This document shows, piece by piece, positions 36,237 through 45,875 of a DNA stretch of 64,000 nucleotides (its first letter is position 1; every line of letters begins with the position of its first letter). The notes beneath the pieces were generated by a model. The model did no database searches, was not told the origin of the DNA, and saw nothing but the letters and a program-made list of their open reading frames with translations. A program made the translations under genes and the position numbers. The stretch comes from an uncultured Saprospirales bacterium (GTDB taxonomy: Bacteria > Bacteroidota > Bacteroidia > Chitinophagales > JADIYW01), in the NCBI GenBank assembly GCA_938008535.1, contig CALLKF010000155.1, positions 1 through 64,000 of the forward strand, in the 5' to 3' direction.

Positions 36237-37439
36237 TTACTTACTTAATAAATCATGATACAAATTATTATAATTCTGAACCATGTTCGTTAAAGTAAAT
36301 TTATTTTTTACAGTCTTTGCTGCAAAACTACCAATTGAATGAATAAAATTAATATTATGCAAGGTAGTATTTAATTGTTTAATTAATGTTTCTTTAGAGT
36401 TAAATAAAAAACCTGTTTCTTCTTGTGTAATTATTTCTGGAATGCCACCCACAGAAGATGCAAATACACATGCACCACAAGCCATTGCTTCTAACGGAAC
36501 CAAACCAAACGATTCGGCATTAGATGGAAAAATTAATACATCAACAGATCTAAACAAATCAGCCAATTTCTTTCGGTCGCTGATATAAGGCAATGTGGTT
36601 GTTTTGACGCCATCAATAAAAATATTTTTTCCAACAACAATTAATTCAAATGGTATGGTTATTTTCGAAAGCACTTCTTCGAAAATTGATTCGCCTTTAA
36701 AAGGATTTTGTGACGAAAAAATTAATATTTTAACTAGTTCATTTTTATTGCGTTCAATAGTATAAAAAACGGAATCATCGTATCCGTTATAAATCATTTT
36801 TTCTTTTATTTTATTGTCATACACATAAGAAGATAACAAACAGTTTTCGAGCCAATTGCTTACTGGAACAAAACATAAATTTTTATGAATAGAGTAATAG
36901 ATTTTTTTCTTTAATTCTAAGAAATGTTGTCTTCGGTCTATGAGTGGACTTGAAATTGGTGGAATATGTTTATAAGGTGTTGCTCCAATACCTTTTTTAT
37001 AATTTTCATTTTCAAAAACATGTGCTTCGCCACCAGTAATTGGCCACATATCATGCAGTGTCCAAACTATTTTTTTCTCTTTGGCTATTTGTATGAGTGC
37101 ATTTAAATCGAAATAACCACCATGAATATTGTGTAAATGAATGATATCTGCTTGTTGATATGCAGTAGTTTTTTTTAATTTTTGATATGTGCAATTAAAT
37201 TCTTCTTCTATAAAAAAAGCTTTTTTAAACACTTTTTTTATACCTAATTTCCAAATAATTTTATTAAGAAATAAAAAAAAAGAATCAATTAAATTCTTTG
37301 ATAATGTTTGTATTTGCACATCACTCTGGAAAGATTCTTTCACAAGCATACGATTTTCGCCATTACTTTTTAATAGACTATATGCAATGGTTTCAGCACC
37401 ACCAGTCTGGTTAAATGTATTGATGTGCAAGATTTTCAT
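36237..37439 (-). CDS. Glycosyltransferase family 4
   Basis: 400 residues, GT-B. ILHINTFNQTGGAETIAYSLL and DIIHLHNIHGGYFDLNAL start the acceptor half, with HDMWPITGGEAHVFENE in the Bacteroidota manner. The donor half has ILIFSSQNPFKGESIFEEV and FPSNAESFGLVPLEAMACGACVFAS with a clear E-x7-E motif. Its ATG overlaps the upstream gene's stop (TAATG), so the two are translationally coupled. Confidence 0.88.
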   Translation of the reverse strand: MKILHINTFNQTGGAETIAYSLLKSNGENRMLVKESFQSDVQIQTLSKNLIDSFFLFLNKIIWKLGIKKVFKKAFFIEEEFNCTYQKLKKTTAYQQADIIHLHNIHGGYFDLNALIQIAKEKKIVWTLHDMWPITGGEAHVFENENYKKGIGATPYKHIPPISSPLIDRRQHFLELKKKIYYSIHKNLCFVPVSNWLENCLLSSYVYDNKIKEKMIYNGYDDSVFYTIERNKNELVKILIFSSQNPFKGESIFEEVLSKITIPFELIVVGKNIFIDGVKTTTLPYISDRKKLADLFRSVDVLIFPSNAESFGLVPLEAMACGACVFASSVGGIPEIITQEETGFLFNSKETLIKQLNTTLHNINFIHSIGSFAAKTVKNKFTLTNMVQNYNNLYHDLLSK

Positions 37440-38635
37440 TATAAACCAATTTTCTTTAAGTTTAATACTAAATCGGTTCTAAAATTATCGACAGAGTGAT
37501 GAGAATTTATATATTGATATGCCCTTTTGCTTTTTGTAATGACCTCTTCTTCTGAGAATGAAAGTGCTTTTTTTACTGCTTTATCAATTCCTTCCAAATT
37601 AATTTCTTCGATAATAATTCCGAAATCTTGCACATCTAAGCTGCATTGTTTTGTTAAAATAGGAACTAGTCCACCATTACCAATAACAGTTAAAGCAGAA
37701 GCAGAGGTGCCTTCACTTGCAGATGGATAAATATAAAAATTGGTTTGTTCTAAAATGTTCTGAAAGATTGGTGTGGTAATATCTACAAAACCATGTACAA
37801 TAATGTTTTTAGACGCATCTAATTTTGGTTTGTAGGTTTCGTAAAATGCATTTTCCTGAAAGATTGAACCACAAACATGAAGCGTTAGATCCAGATGTTG
37901 TGAAAAATAATCAATTAATAAATCTAGTCCGCGGTGAATTAAGCCAGAGCTTCCAAAAAATAAAAAGCTAGTACTACTTTTTTTGAAATCTTTTTTTTCT
38001 AAATCAATGTTAATTGTTTTATGAAAAAATGCCGAAATACAAATTATATTTTCAGGATTATGAATATAATATGGAACATACGTGCTTTTAGTGAATTCAT
38101 TTCCCCAAACAAACATATAATCAGAGATGCTGATTTGAAGTGGAAATAAATACCGGTTAAAAATCATGGAATCTACCAAATATTTATGCGTTGATTGATA
38201 GTTTTGTTTGAGCCGCACAAAAGCATTGGTATTTAAATAAAACGTATGGCAACCAGTGGCATAAATAATTGTTTTAATTTGATTTATTTTTGGGTGTGAA
38301 AATATTTTATCCATAGCATAACCTTGTCCAAAAACTGCAAAATATTTCTCTACATCAATTTCTTCTAAAGTTATTTCATCATCATTGTAATTTATTACAT
38401 CTACATTATAACATAAAGATTTAAAAGCCGAAGCGATTTCAACACTTTCAGCAAAAGCCGTATGTTTATAACTCATGCCTGATATAAATGGTTCTGTAAG
38501 ATGTATGAGGAGAATATTTCTTTCAAAAGATGTATTAAAGATATTATGCAGAATATACTTTTTATAGGTTGGTTTACCTATTCGGATCCCTTTTTTAAAT
38601 AAAAAATTTTTGATATGTTTTTTTAGTGAAGTCAA
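37439..38635 (-). CDS. Glycosyltransferase, GT-B type
   Basis: 398 residues, starting at a TTG one base after the previous gene; no ATG occurs before residue 54. After a basic N-terminus the GT-B pattern appears in the C-terminal half: SSTSFLFFGSSGLIHRGLDLLIDYF, IIVHGFVDITTPIF and FYIYPSASEGTSASALTVIGNGGLVPIL, where the donor motif keeps the E in ASEGTSAS. The N-terminal half (LLIHLTEPFISGMSYKHTAF) is unusual. The glycosyltransferase call is good at fold level. Confidence 0.75.
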   Translation of the reverse strand: MTSLKKHIKNFLFKKGIRIGKPTYKKYILHNIFNTSFERNILLIHLTEPFISGMSYKHTAFAESVEIASAFKSLCYNVDVINYNDDEITLEEIDVEKYFAVFGQGYAMDKIFSHPKINQIKTIIYATGCHTFYLNTNAFVRLKQNYQSTHKYLVDSMIFNRYLFPLQISISDYMFVWGNEFTKSTYVPYYIHNPENIICISAFFHKTINIDLEKKDFKKSSTSFLFFGSSGLIHRGLDLLIDYFSQHLDLTLHVCGSIFQENAFYETYKPKLDASKNIIVHGFVDITTPIFQNILEQTNFYIYPSASEGTSASALTVIGNGGLVPILTKQCSLDVQDFGIIIEEINLEGIDKAVKKALSFSEEEVITKSKRAYQYINSHHSVDNFRTDLVLNLKKIGL

Positions 38636-38636
38636 T

Positions 38637-39557
38637 TTATTCTCTGTTTTTTATTGTTCGTTTTATTTTATTTTTTATTCGAGTTAGGAGACTAACAGGT
38701 TTATGATCGTTATTAATTACTTGTTCAATTAATAACTGATGTTTCTGTTCTGTCGTTGTATCAATTTCAATTTTTACTGGATGCCTGAGTTTTTTAATGT
38801 TGATATCATAAACAGCGAGATTTTGAGAAAGTGAAATTTTTTGTTCAGAGTGTGTACCAGTAAATCCAATATTACGAATCTGATTTTTGATTGGATTTAT
38901 GCAAGCACCGTCATTTTTTAAAATAGAAAGCATCCATTGCACATCCCAAGTATTAATTTTATGTTCAATTACTGCATTAAGTGTATCAACATAACTCTTT
39001 CTGATGGTTAGGTTTTGTATTTTATTAAAATAAACAAGATCTTCTTTAGTAACATTTAAATTCATTTTTTTCCATGCTCTACGCCAAGATGCCCAACCCC
39101 AAATAGCAGAAAAAGAAGAAAAATAGTAATCGTTTGGATAATTAAAATCATTTTTAAATAAACTCAATCCACCAATCATCATTAATTGTTCTTGACTATG
39201 ATATCGATTTAACAAACATTCAGAGAAAGTAAAAAAGGAGCTTGTAGGAATACAGTCATCTTCTAGAATGATTCCCATTTCTTCGTGTTCAAAAAACCAA
39301 TCAATCGCACTTTTTACTGCATTACAACAACCTAAATTTTGCTCTCTGTACAATGTCTTAATGGTACAATCCCAATTAATTTTTTCAAAAATTGCTTTCG
39401 TTTGTAAGCATAGTTCTTTTTCACCAGGTATATTTAATCGTGGTCCATCTGCTGCAATATAAATTTTAGGAGGTTGTATTTGACTGATTGCATGAAACAA
39501 CTGTTCAGTAGTATCAGGTCTGTTAAATATTAATAAGAGTACTGGTGTTGTAAGCAT
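38637..39557 (-). CDS. Glycosyltransferase, GT-A type (GT2-like/HlpA-like)
   Basis: 306 residues from the ATG at 39557; a TTG six codons upstream is an alternative. TTPVLLLIFNRPDTTEQLFHAI and KIYIAADGPR start the fold. GIILEDDCIPTSSFFTF holds the acidic metal site (E-D-D), and WGWASWRRAWKKMN is the strongly conserved aromatic segment of this group. These proteins are usually annotated as nucleotide-diphospho-sugar transferases. A -7 box 15 bases upstream supports this start. Confidence 0.82.
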   Translation of the reverse strand: MLTTPVLLLIFNRPDTTEQLFHAISQIQPPKIYIAADGPRLNIPGEKELCLQTKAIFEKINWDCTIKTLYREQNLGCCNAVKSAIDWFFEHEEMGIILEDDCIPTSSFFTFSECLLNRYHSQEQLMMIGGLSLFKNDFNYPNDYYFSSFSAIWGWASWRRAWKKMNLNVTKEDLVYFNKIQNLTIRKSYVDTLNAVIEHKINTWDVQWMLSILKNDGACINPIKNQIRNIGFTGTHSEQKISLSQNLAVYDINIKKLRHPVKIEIDTTTEQKHQLLIEQVINNDHKPVSLLTRIKNKIKRTIKNRE

Positions 39558-39572
39558 ATTAGGATAAACAAA

Positions 39573-39580
39573 CAAAATTA
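39573..39580 (-). promoter_or_regulatory. -7 box (TAATTTTG)
   Basis: The minus strand reads TAATTTTG, 15 bases before the ATG at 39557. It would drive the operon of the three glycosyltransferase genes to 36237. No clear -33 element. Confidence 0.45.
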
Positions 39581-39656
39581 GTAATTTTATGCAGAATTGA
39601 AGAAAAGTGATGATTTAATTAAAATTTAGGATTGCTTTTTTAAATAATAATACCTA

Positions 39657-40772
39657 ATGAACCTAACGCAGCAAGAACGATTCCATTATCTTGATAGTTT
39701 AAGAGGATTAGCAGCATTGGCTGTCTTTTTTTCTCATTTAATTGGCGCATTTGGATTACCTAATAAGTTAATGTTTCTTCAAAGAAGTCCAATTCGTATT
39801 TTTTGGCATGGAGAAGGTGCCGTATTTTTCTTTTTTTTATTAAGTGGATTCGTTTTGACTAAACAATTAGACAATTCTAAAGATATGTTTAATTTAAAAA
39901 GTTTATTTGAATATGCACTATTAAGAATAAACAGAATTTATCCATCATTTGCATTTATTTTAATTACTAGTTATTTTCTTAGAAATCGTTTTATATCTGA
40001 CTATTCATTAATTTCATTTTCTTCTGACTGGATAATTGGTATAAGTAAAGTATCGTTAAGTTTTTCAACATTAATAAAGGAATTAAGCGTTATTTTTAAT
40101 GTAGAAAGTGCTATTCGAATTATACCTATAAGTTGGACGTTATCATCAGAAATAGTTATTTCAATTTGTATGCCAATATTATATTTTGTTTGTAAAAAAA
40201 ACTGGATGGTTGGACTAGTATTCTTTTATTATTCAACAAAATTTTTAGGAATATATACTTTTGTAATAATATTTATAATAGGTATAGTTATTTATTTACA
40301 AAGAAATAAAATAATCAATAGCATAAAACCACTCCATAAATTTTTAAAAGTTTTAATCTTATTTTTTGGCATACTGCTTTTTACATTTCCATTTTATATC
40401 CAAACTCCATGGGTAAATAAAATAGCATCTGTTTTATTTATACATAGTATTTTACCAGGTTGTGTTGTATTGTTTATACTCGTTTTATCATCTACTTCAA
40501 TTCAAAAAATATTGACAAACAATTGGTTGCAATTTTTAGGAAAGATTTCTTATTCTTTATATTTAACACATTTCACTTTCTTGCTATTGGTTTCATATCC
40601 AATGATTGTTTATGTCAATAAAATAGCAGGAACTAACTTACTGTTTGTAAGATTGACAACTTATATTGCTTTAACCATAGGAATATTATGCACTGCTAGC
40701 GCATTCTACTATTTATTTGAACATCCATTACACATAAAAGGAAAAAAACTTATAAAGGATTATTTTCTATAA
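39657..40772 (+). CDS. Membrane acyltransferase (acyltransferase_3 family)
   Basis: 371 residues with about ten membrane spans. The N-terminus RFHYLDSLRGLAALAVFFSHL carries the R-x10-H signature, and FFFFLLSGFVLTKQL follows. WTLSSEIVISICMPIL corresponds to the conserved W-x-L-x-x-E segment. The family transfers acetyl or other acyl groups to sugars at the inner membrane. Unlike the relative at 35095, it has a normal ATG start. Probable role: O-acylation of the locus glycan. Confidence 0.88.
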   Translation: MNLTQQERFHYLDSLRGLAALAVFFSHLIGAFGLPNKLMFLQRSPIRIFWHGEGAVFFFFLLSGFVLTKQLDNSKDMFNLKSLFEYALLRINRIYPSFAFILITSYFLRNRFISDYSLISFSSDWIIGISKVSLSFSTLIKELSVIFNVESAIRIIPISWTLSSEIVISICMPILYFVCKKNWMVGLVFFYYSTKFLGIYTFVIIFIIGIVIYLQRNKIINSIKPLHKFLKVLILFFGILLFTFPFYIQTPWVNKIASVLFIHSILPGCVVLFILVLSSTSIQKILTNNWLQFLGKISYSLYLTHFTFLLLVSYPMIVYVNKIAGTNLLFVRLTTYIALTIGILCTASAFYYLFEHPLHIKGKKLIKDYFL

Positions 40773-40915
40773 TAGTTGCTAGTCTTAATTTTATTGATTA
40801 CTTTTAACTTATATAGCAAAAGACATTTTTTGCTGGTAGTTCTATTGAATATTTATTTATTTAAATAACTATTAATGCAACAAAAATGTTTAAAACACAC
40901 CTCAAAGTAATAAAC

Positions 40916-43900
40916 ATGAAAAATTTATTTAAAATATTTTTAACGCTGGTTATTTTCTTTAGTATATCATTTACATATAGCAGTGATATTATTTCAGTGG
41001 TTCAACCTAAAAATAATACAACATTTGAAAACCCAACAATTCAACTTTCTTGGAATAAATCAATACTTGCTACCACGTATAACATACAATTATCAATAGA
41101 TTCTTTGTTTTCTTCTTTATTAGTCAACTCTACTCAAGTTCAAAATTTTATAAATTACACTGTTCCAACAACTAACACAACTTACTATTGGCGTGTAAAG
41201 TGCAATTTAGATGTTTCTTGGGGTGGCTTTTATCGGTTTTCCATTTTTAAACCAAGCGATTTTAGTGGAATAAAGTTTCATAGCAAATCAGATCAAGGAG
41301 TAACTACCAGTGGAAATTTGGTTACACAATGGAATGATTTGTCTTCTAATAGCAATCATGTGAAACAATCTGACCCAAGTTCACAACCTACTTTAAAACC
41401 AGGTGTTGCTTTATTAAATAATTATCCTATTATACGATTTGCAGAAAATGCTTCTTCACCAGATATTTTATATTTTACTAATCAAATTCCTTTGTCAGAC
41501 TTTACCGCCTTCACTCTTAATAGCTATGTGGCCAATGCAAATAAACCAGCTCAGGTTTTATTAGGTGGCTCAATAAGTGGTTTTTTTATGGAATATGCAA
41601 ATAATGGCTATAAACAAGGCATCCTTTCCGCTGGTGCTTCATCTTTTCTTGCTGCAAATGGAAGTGATTTAAATACAAAATATTCTATTTATTCATTTAG
41701 AAATAACTCTCTTAAAAAAAATAAGTTTCCACCTTCAGCACTGGCAATCAACCAACTTATTGCTAATATTACACTAGATAATATTGGTGCTAGAGGTGAT
41801 GCATCTAGTTTTAATTTTGAAGGAGATTTAGCTGAAGTTCTTATTTATGACAATAGATTAGATAGCACAAAAACATCACGAGTTGAAGATTATCTTCACA
41901 CAAAGTATGCACCACCAGTAAATTTAGGTCCTGATACAGTTTATGGCAATTCATTCTGCGATACACTCACTATTTCTGCGTCTAATAGATATGTTTCCTA
42001 TTTATGGTCAACAGGCCAAACAACACCATCCATAAAAACAACGGCAAATGGCACTTATTCTGTTAAAGTAAAAGATGTTTTCGGCTTTGAAAGCACAGAT
42101 GATATTGTTATTTTGCCTTATAAGAGATTAGGTAACAAAACAGTATACTTATGTAAAGGCGATACGCTTAAATTAGATTTAAATCTACCTGCTGGATTTG
42201 CTGCCACTTGGTCAAATGGAATAAATTCTGACAAAATAAACTTGTCCCAAAGTGGTACATTTAGAGTAACAATTACAGATGGAAGAAGTTGCATTTTTAA
42301 AGACACCATTAATTTGATAGTTAACCAAACCAATTTTACACCAGCTATTATTAATAAAACACTCAGGATTTGCGAGGATGAGAAGCTGTATTTTCAATCA
42401 AATATACCAACAGAAAGTATATTATGGTCAAATGGTGACGTTACTGATTTTACATCTTTTACGTCATCAGGTATTCAAAGTATATTTATTAAAACAGTAA
42501 ATGGTTGTATTGTAAAAGATACATTTAATGTTATAATTACAGGTAAAGCACCAACAGCGAATTTTATTACAAGTACAGTTTGTCAAAATGTGGCTACTTC
42601 GTTTACAAATATATCAACATTACCACCAGGAGATGTAATTGCATCTTTGAATTGGAATTTTAGCAATGGTTCAACTTCAACAGCATCGAATCCAAGTGTC
42701 ATTTTTAATACTGTTGGTATAACTTCTGCTTCTTTAAAAATAAAAACAGATAAAGGTTGTACTGATTCAATTTTTAAAACGTTTACAAATAACAAGAGAC
42801 CAAAAGCTGAATTTGAAACTCGGCTTTCTTGTTCAGGAAACCCAACACAGTTTGTGGATAGAAGTAGAGTTGGAAATGCTAATATAACTACCTATAATTG
42901 GCTTTTTGGAAACAATCCTACAGCATTTTTTGCACAAAATCCTCAGTATGAATTTCCAGACCAAGGAACATATCCAGTGTTATTAAAGGTAAGCGATGAA
43001 AACGGTTGCACAGACACTTTAACACAGAATATCTTCGTAAATCCGTCTCCTGTTTCTAATTTTTCATTCGATTCTGCCTGTGGAAGAACACCAGTAAATT
43101 TTAAATTTTTAGCAACAGTTCAAAGTCCGTTTACATTATTAGAAAATTTTATTTGGTCTTTTGGTGATGGAAATGAAAAAAGAGCTATTTATGATCCAAA
43201 TAATATTTATGCGAGTCCAGGTGTTTATTCGGTAAGTTTAGCTGTTCAAGCATCTAATCAGTGTGTAGATACGGTTACCAAACAAATCCGTGTCTTTGAT
43301 TTTCCAGTAGTAGATTTTACAGTTTCACCTACTCAATGCGTGAATAAAGAAATTCAATTTACCGATATTTCTTCGACACCAGATGGAACACCAATCAATG
43401 ATTGGAAATGGTATTTTTCTGGACAATCTACATCAACAGAACAAAATCCGAGATATGCATTTAACGCTCAAGGAAATTATACGGTACAATTAACTGCGAA
43501 AAATCTGGTTGGCTGTGTTGGTACAAAATTGCGTTCTATAGCAGTTTCTCAGGCACCTGTTCCTCAGTTTACATTTACACCACAAAATGGATTGCCTCCA
43601 TTATGCGTTACATACAATAACCAATCTGCAACCAATGGTAATTATATTTGGAACTATGGCGATAATAGTCCAAGTATAAGCGGATATAATCCTCCACAAC
43701 ATTGCTATAACTCTGTCGGAAACTATCCAATTACATTGGTTTCTACAGATTTCAGAGGTTGCACAGACACTGCACGAAAATTTATTTTGGTAGACAGAGT
43801 AATTTTAGATGGTGCTATGGTAAGTTTAATCATAACACCAACTGGCGATTTTTACAAGGTTCAGGCAAATATTGTAAACAATAGCAATGTAGAAATCACA

Positions 43901-44389
43901 GCACTTGGTTTAAATTTACAACTTGGTGGTGGATCTGTAATTCGTGAAAATTGGACTGGAAGTTTATTGCCAGGACAAGCAACCACTTATCAATTTAATG
44001 GAGAAATAAAACTTTCAGAAAGCAACCAAATTCCTGTTATTTGTGCAAGTATTGATAACGTAAATAATTTTTCGCCAGAAAATAGAACAGACAATAACAG
44101 CACTTGCAAAGAAGTAAAAGTTGGACAATTTGATGTATTAAATTTATACCCAAATCCTGCGTATGAAACGCTAAATTTTGGTGTAATGTTACCTGAAGAC
44201 GGAAAAGTATCCATTGGTTTTATAACCATTTTAGGTCAGTTAGAATATCAACTTACTTTTAATGGATTAAAAGGTTATAATACTTTTGCAACCAGCACAA
44301 TACCATTAAATGCAGCTGTTTACGTAGCCGAAATTATGTATGATGGACAAGTGATTCGTAAGAAATTTATGAGAAAAGATAGAAAATAA
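40916..44389 (+). CDS. Giant PKD-repeat surface protein with T9SS type A-like C-terminus
   Basis: 1157 residues from the ATG at 40916, which starts the signal peptide MKNLFKIFLTLVIFFSISFTYS; an ATG ten codons upstream is less likely. After a fibronectin-like part (about 25-115) comes a LamG/ConA-like region (about 115-335, HSKSDQGVTTSGNLVTQWNDLSS part). Five PKD-type repeats follow, recognised by phrases such as LNWNFSNGSTS, YNWLFGNNPTAF, FIWSFGDGNEKRA and YIWNYGDNSP. The last ~85 residues (NLYPNPAYETLNFG ... VYVAEIMYDGQVIRKKFM) look like a type A sorting domain. It is a likely cell-surface adhesin. It is embedded in the polysaccharide locus and abuts wbpB with no gap. Confidence 0.85.
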   Translation: MKNLFKIFLTLVIFFSISFTYSSDIISVVQPKNNTTFENPTIQLSWNKSILATTYNIQLSIDSLFSSLLVNSTQVQNFINYTVPTTNTTYYWRVKCNLDVSWGGFYRFSIFKPSDFSGIKFHSKSDQGVTTSGNLVTQWNDLSSNSNHVKQSDPSSQPTLKPGVALLNNYPIIRFAENASSPDILYFTNQIPLSDFTAFTLNSYVANANKPAQVLLGGSISGFFMEYANNGYKQGILSAGASSFLAANGSDLNTKYSIYSFRNNSLKKNKFPPSALAINQLIANITLDNIGARGDASSFNFEGDLAEVLIYDNRLDSTKTSRVEDYLHTKYAPPVNLGPDTVYGNSFCDTLTISASNRYVSYLWSTGQTTPSIKTTANGTYSVKVKDVFGFESTDDIVILPYKRLGNKTVYLCKGDTLKLDLNLPAGFAATWSNGINSDKINLSQSGTFRVTITDGRSCIFKDTINLIVNQTNFTPAIINKTLRICEDEKLYFQSNIPTESILWSNGDVTDFTSFTSSGIQSIFIKTVNGCIVKDTFNVIITGKAPTANFITSTVCQNVATSFTNISTLPPGDVIASLNWNFSNGSTSTASNPSVIFNTVGITSASLKIKTDKGCTDSIFKTFTNNKRPKAEFETRLSCSGNPTQFVDRSRVGNANITTYNWLFGNNPTAFFAQNPQYEFPDQGTYPVLLKVSDENGCTDTLTQNIFVNPSPVSNFSFDSACGRTPVNFKFLATVQSPFTLLENFIWSFGDGNEKRAIYDPNNIYASPGVYSVSLAVQASNQCVDTVTKQIRVFDFPVVDFTVSPTQCVNKEIQFTDISSTPDGTPINDWKWYFSGQSTSTEQNPRYAFNAQGNYTVQLTAKNLVGCVGTKLRSIAVSQAPVPQFTFTPQNGLPPLCVTYNNQSATNGNYIWNYGDNSPSISGYNPPQHCYNSVGNYPITLVSTDFRGCTDTARKFILVDRVILDGAMVSLIITPTGDFYKVQANIVNNSNVEITALGLNLQLGGGSVIRENWTGSLLPGQATTYQFNGEIKLSESNQIPVICASIDNVNNFSPENRTDNNSTCKEVKVGQFDVLNLYPNPAYETLNFGVMLPEDGKVSIGFITILGQLEYQLTFNGLKGYNTFATSTIPLNAAVYVAEIMYDGQVIRKKFMRKDRK

Positions 44390-45235
44390 TTATAGGTTCC
44401 TAATTCTTTCAACAATATCAATTGATGGCTTTACAACTGTGGTTGTGAAGCCATTTTGGTTTATAATGGCTTGATAAGATTTTGTATGTAAATCAGTAAA
44501 ACCATCTGTAAATTCATAGGTTTTGCCATCAATAATAATACTTCTTTTGGGTTCTAAATTTTGTTCAATGCTTAAATTCCAATGCACATTTGCGTTTTCT
44601 AATTCTAAGTTTCCAACACTGTTAGTTGGACTATTTTTTTCTACAGAAATAGTTTTCACATCACCAAATAACCAACCTACAAGGTCGAATAGGTGAATGC
44701 CAATATTAGTTGCAATTCCACCAGATTTTTGTTCATCACCTTTCCAACTATTGTGATACCATTTCCCGCGTGGAGTGTTGTAAATAATTTCTACATTGTA
44801 TTTTTTGTCGAGATAAATTTCTTTTTTTAACTCTTGCAACATTGGATGCAAACGTAGTTGAAGTATAGTATAAATGTTTTTGTTAGTGTAGCTTTCAGCG
44901 TCTATTAAATTATTTAAGCTTTCAATAGTAAGTGTTAATGGTTTTTCGCAAATGACATCTGCATTTAATTTTAAACCAGCATAGCAATGTTCTTCGTGCA
45001 AATAATTTGGCGAGCAAACTACTAAATAATCAATCGATGTTTTTTCCATCAAGAAATCATAAAAAGAAAATTCATCTTTAAAAAACTCACAATCTGGAAA
45101 ATAAGCATCTAAAATTCCAACTGAATCTGCAATATCTAAAGCAGCTACTAAATTGCCACCAATTTCTTTTATTGCTTTTAAATGTCGCGGTGCGATATAG
45201 CCAGCAGTACCAATAATTGCGAAGTTTTTGTTCAT
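44390..45235 (-). CDS. wbpB: UDP-sugar 3-dehydrogenase (WbpB/WlbA-like oxidoreductase)
   Basis: 281 residues from the ATG at 45235, whose MNKNFAIIGTAGYIAPRHLKAI matches WlbA/WbpB starts. The Gfo/Idh/MocA features are CSPNYLHEEH, the catalytic VICEKPLTL and NIGIHLFDLVGWLFGD. The family oxidises C3 of UDP-GlcNAcA to the 3-keto sugar in UDP-GlcNAc3NAcA synthesis. The C-terminus stops at DIVERIRNL, about 30 residues shorter than I expect for the family, exactly at the border with the convergent PKD gene. Key motifs are retained. Last gene of the wbpE-wbpD-wbpB unit. Confidence 0.87.
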   Translation of the reverse strand: MNKNFAIIGTAGYIAPRHLKAIKEIGGNLVAALDIADSVGILDAYFPDCEFFKDEFSFYDFLMEKTSIDYLVVCSPNYLHEEHCYAGLKLNADVICEKPLTLTIESLNNLIDAESYTNKNIYTILQLRLHPMLQELKKEIYLDKKYNVEIIYNTPRGKWYHNSWKGDEQKSGGIATNIGIHLFDLVGWLFGDVKTISVEKNSPTNSVGNLELENANVHWNLSIEQNLEPKRSIIIDGKTYEFTDGFTDLHTKSYQAIINQNGFTTTVVKPSIDIVERIRNL

Positions 45236-45305
45236 TAGTTCAATGGACATTATTCATTAGAATTTGTATAGAATAATTGTTGTTTGAAAAACAGAAACGT
45301 ATACC

Positions 45306-45875
45306 TTATAGCTTTATAACACTATAACCGTTTTCAATTTTATATTTTTCATTCGTTATTTTGCAAACAGCCATTTCGTTTTCAAAAATTAATTTTGCGC
45401 CAGCTTCACTCATCCATCCATCTTGTTTTGCAGGATTTCCTTTCATCAGTGCAAAGTTTTTTACATCTTTTGTAATTACACAACCAGCGCCAATAAATGC
45501 ATATTCACCAATCGTAACACCACAAATAATCGTTGCATTTGCGCCAATGCTTGCGCCTTTTTTTATCAATGTCTTTTTGTATTCATTTTTGCGTTCAATA
45601 AAACTTCGTGGATTAATAACGTTTGTAAAAACAGCTGATGGTCCAATAAAAACATCGTCTTCAATTATAACACCTTCGTATAAAGAAACATTATTTTGCA
45701 CTTTTACATTATTGCCAATTTGCACTTTATTTGAAATAAAAACATTTTGTCCAAAATTGCAATTTTCACCAATTACAGCGTGCATCACATGGCTAAAATG
45801 CCATATTTTACTGCCATTTCCGATAGTTGCACCATCATCAACAATTGCGGTTTCGTGTTTGTAATAATTACTCAT
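45306..45875 (-). CDS. wbpD: UDP-2-acetamido-3-amino-glucuronate N-acetyltransferase (WbpD-like)
   Basis: 189 residues from the ATG at 45875, which overlaps the aminotransferase stop by 8 bases. It is a left-handed beta-helix protein with hexapeptide turns, IGNGSKIWHFSHVMHAVIG, NFGQNVFISNKVQIG and FIGPSAVFTNVINPRS, and the extension FALMKGNPAKQDGWMSEAG. These match WbpD/WlbB enzymes, which acetylate the 3-amino group of UDP-GlcNAc3NA with acetyl-CoA. Neighbouring wbpE and wbpB complete the three steps from the 3-keto stage. Confidence 0.88.
   Translation of the reverse strand: MSNYYKHETAIVDDGATIGNGSKIWHFSHVMHAVIGENCNFGQNVFISNKVQIGNNVKVQNNVSLYEGVIIEDDVFIGPSAVFTNVINPRSFIERKNEYKKTLIKKGASIGANATIICGVTIGEYAFIGAGCVITKDVKNFALMKGNPAKQDGWMSEAGAKLIFENEMAVCKITNEKYKIENGYSVIKL

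Noticed and set aside
45361..45864. 167-codon plus-strand open frame antisense to wbpD
   Set aside because: It lies entirely opposite a hexapeptide-repeat gene whose regular codon pattern leaves the reverse frame open; its product shows no recognisable features.
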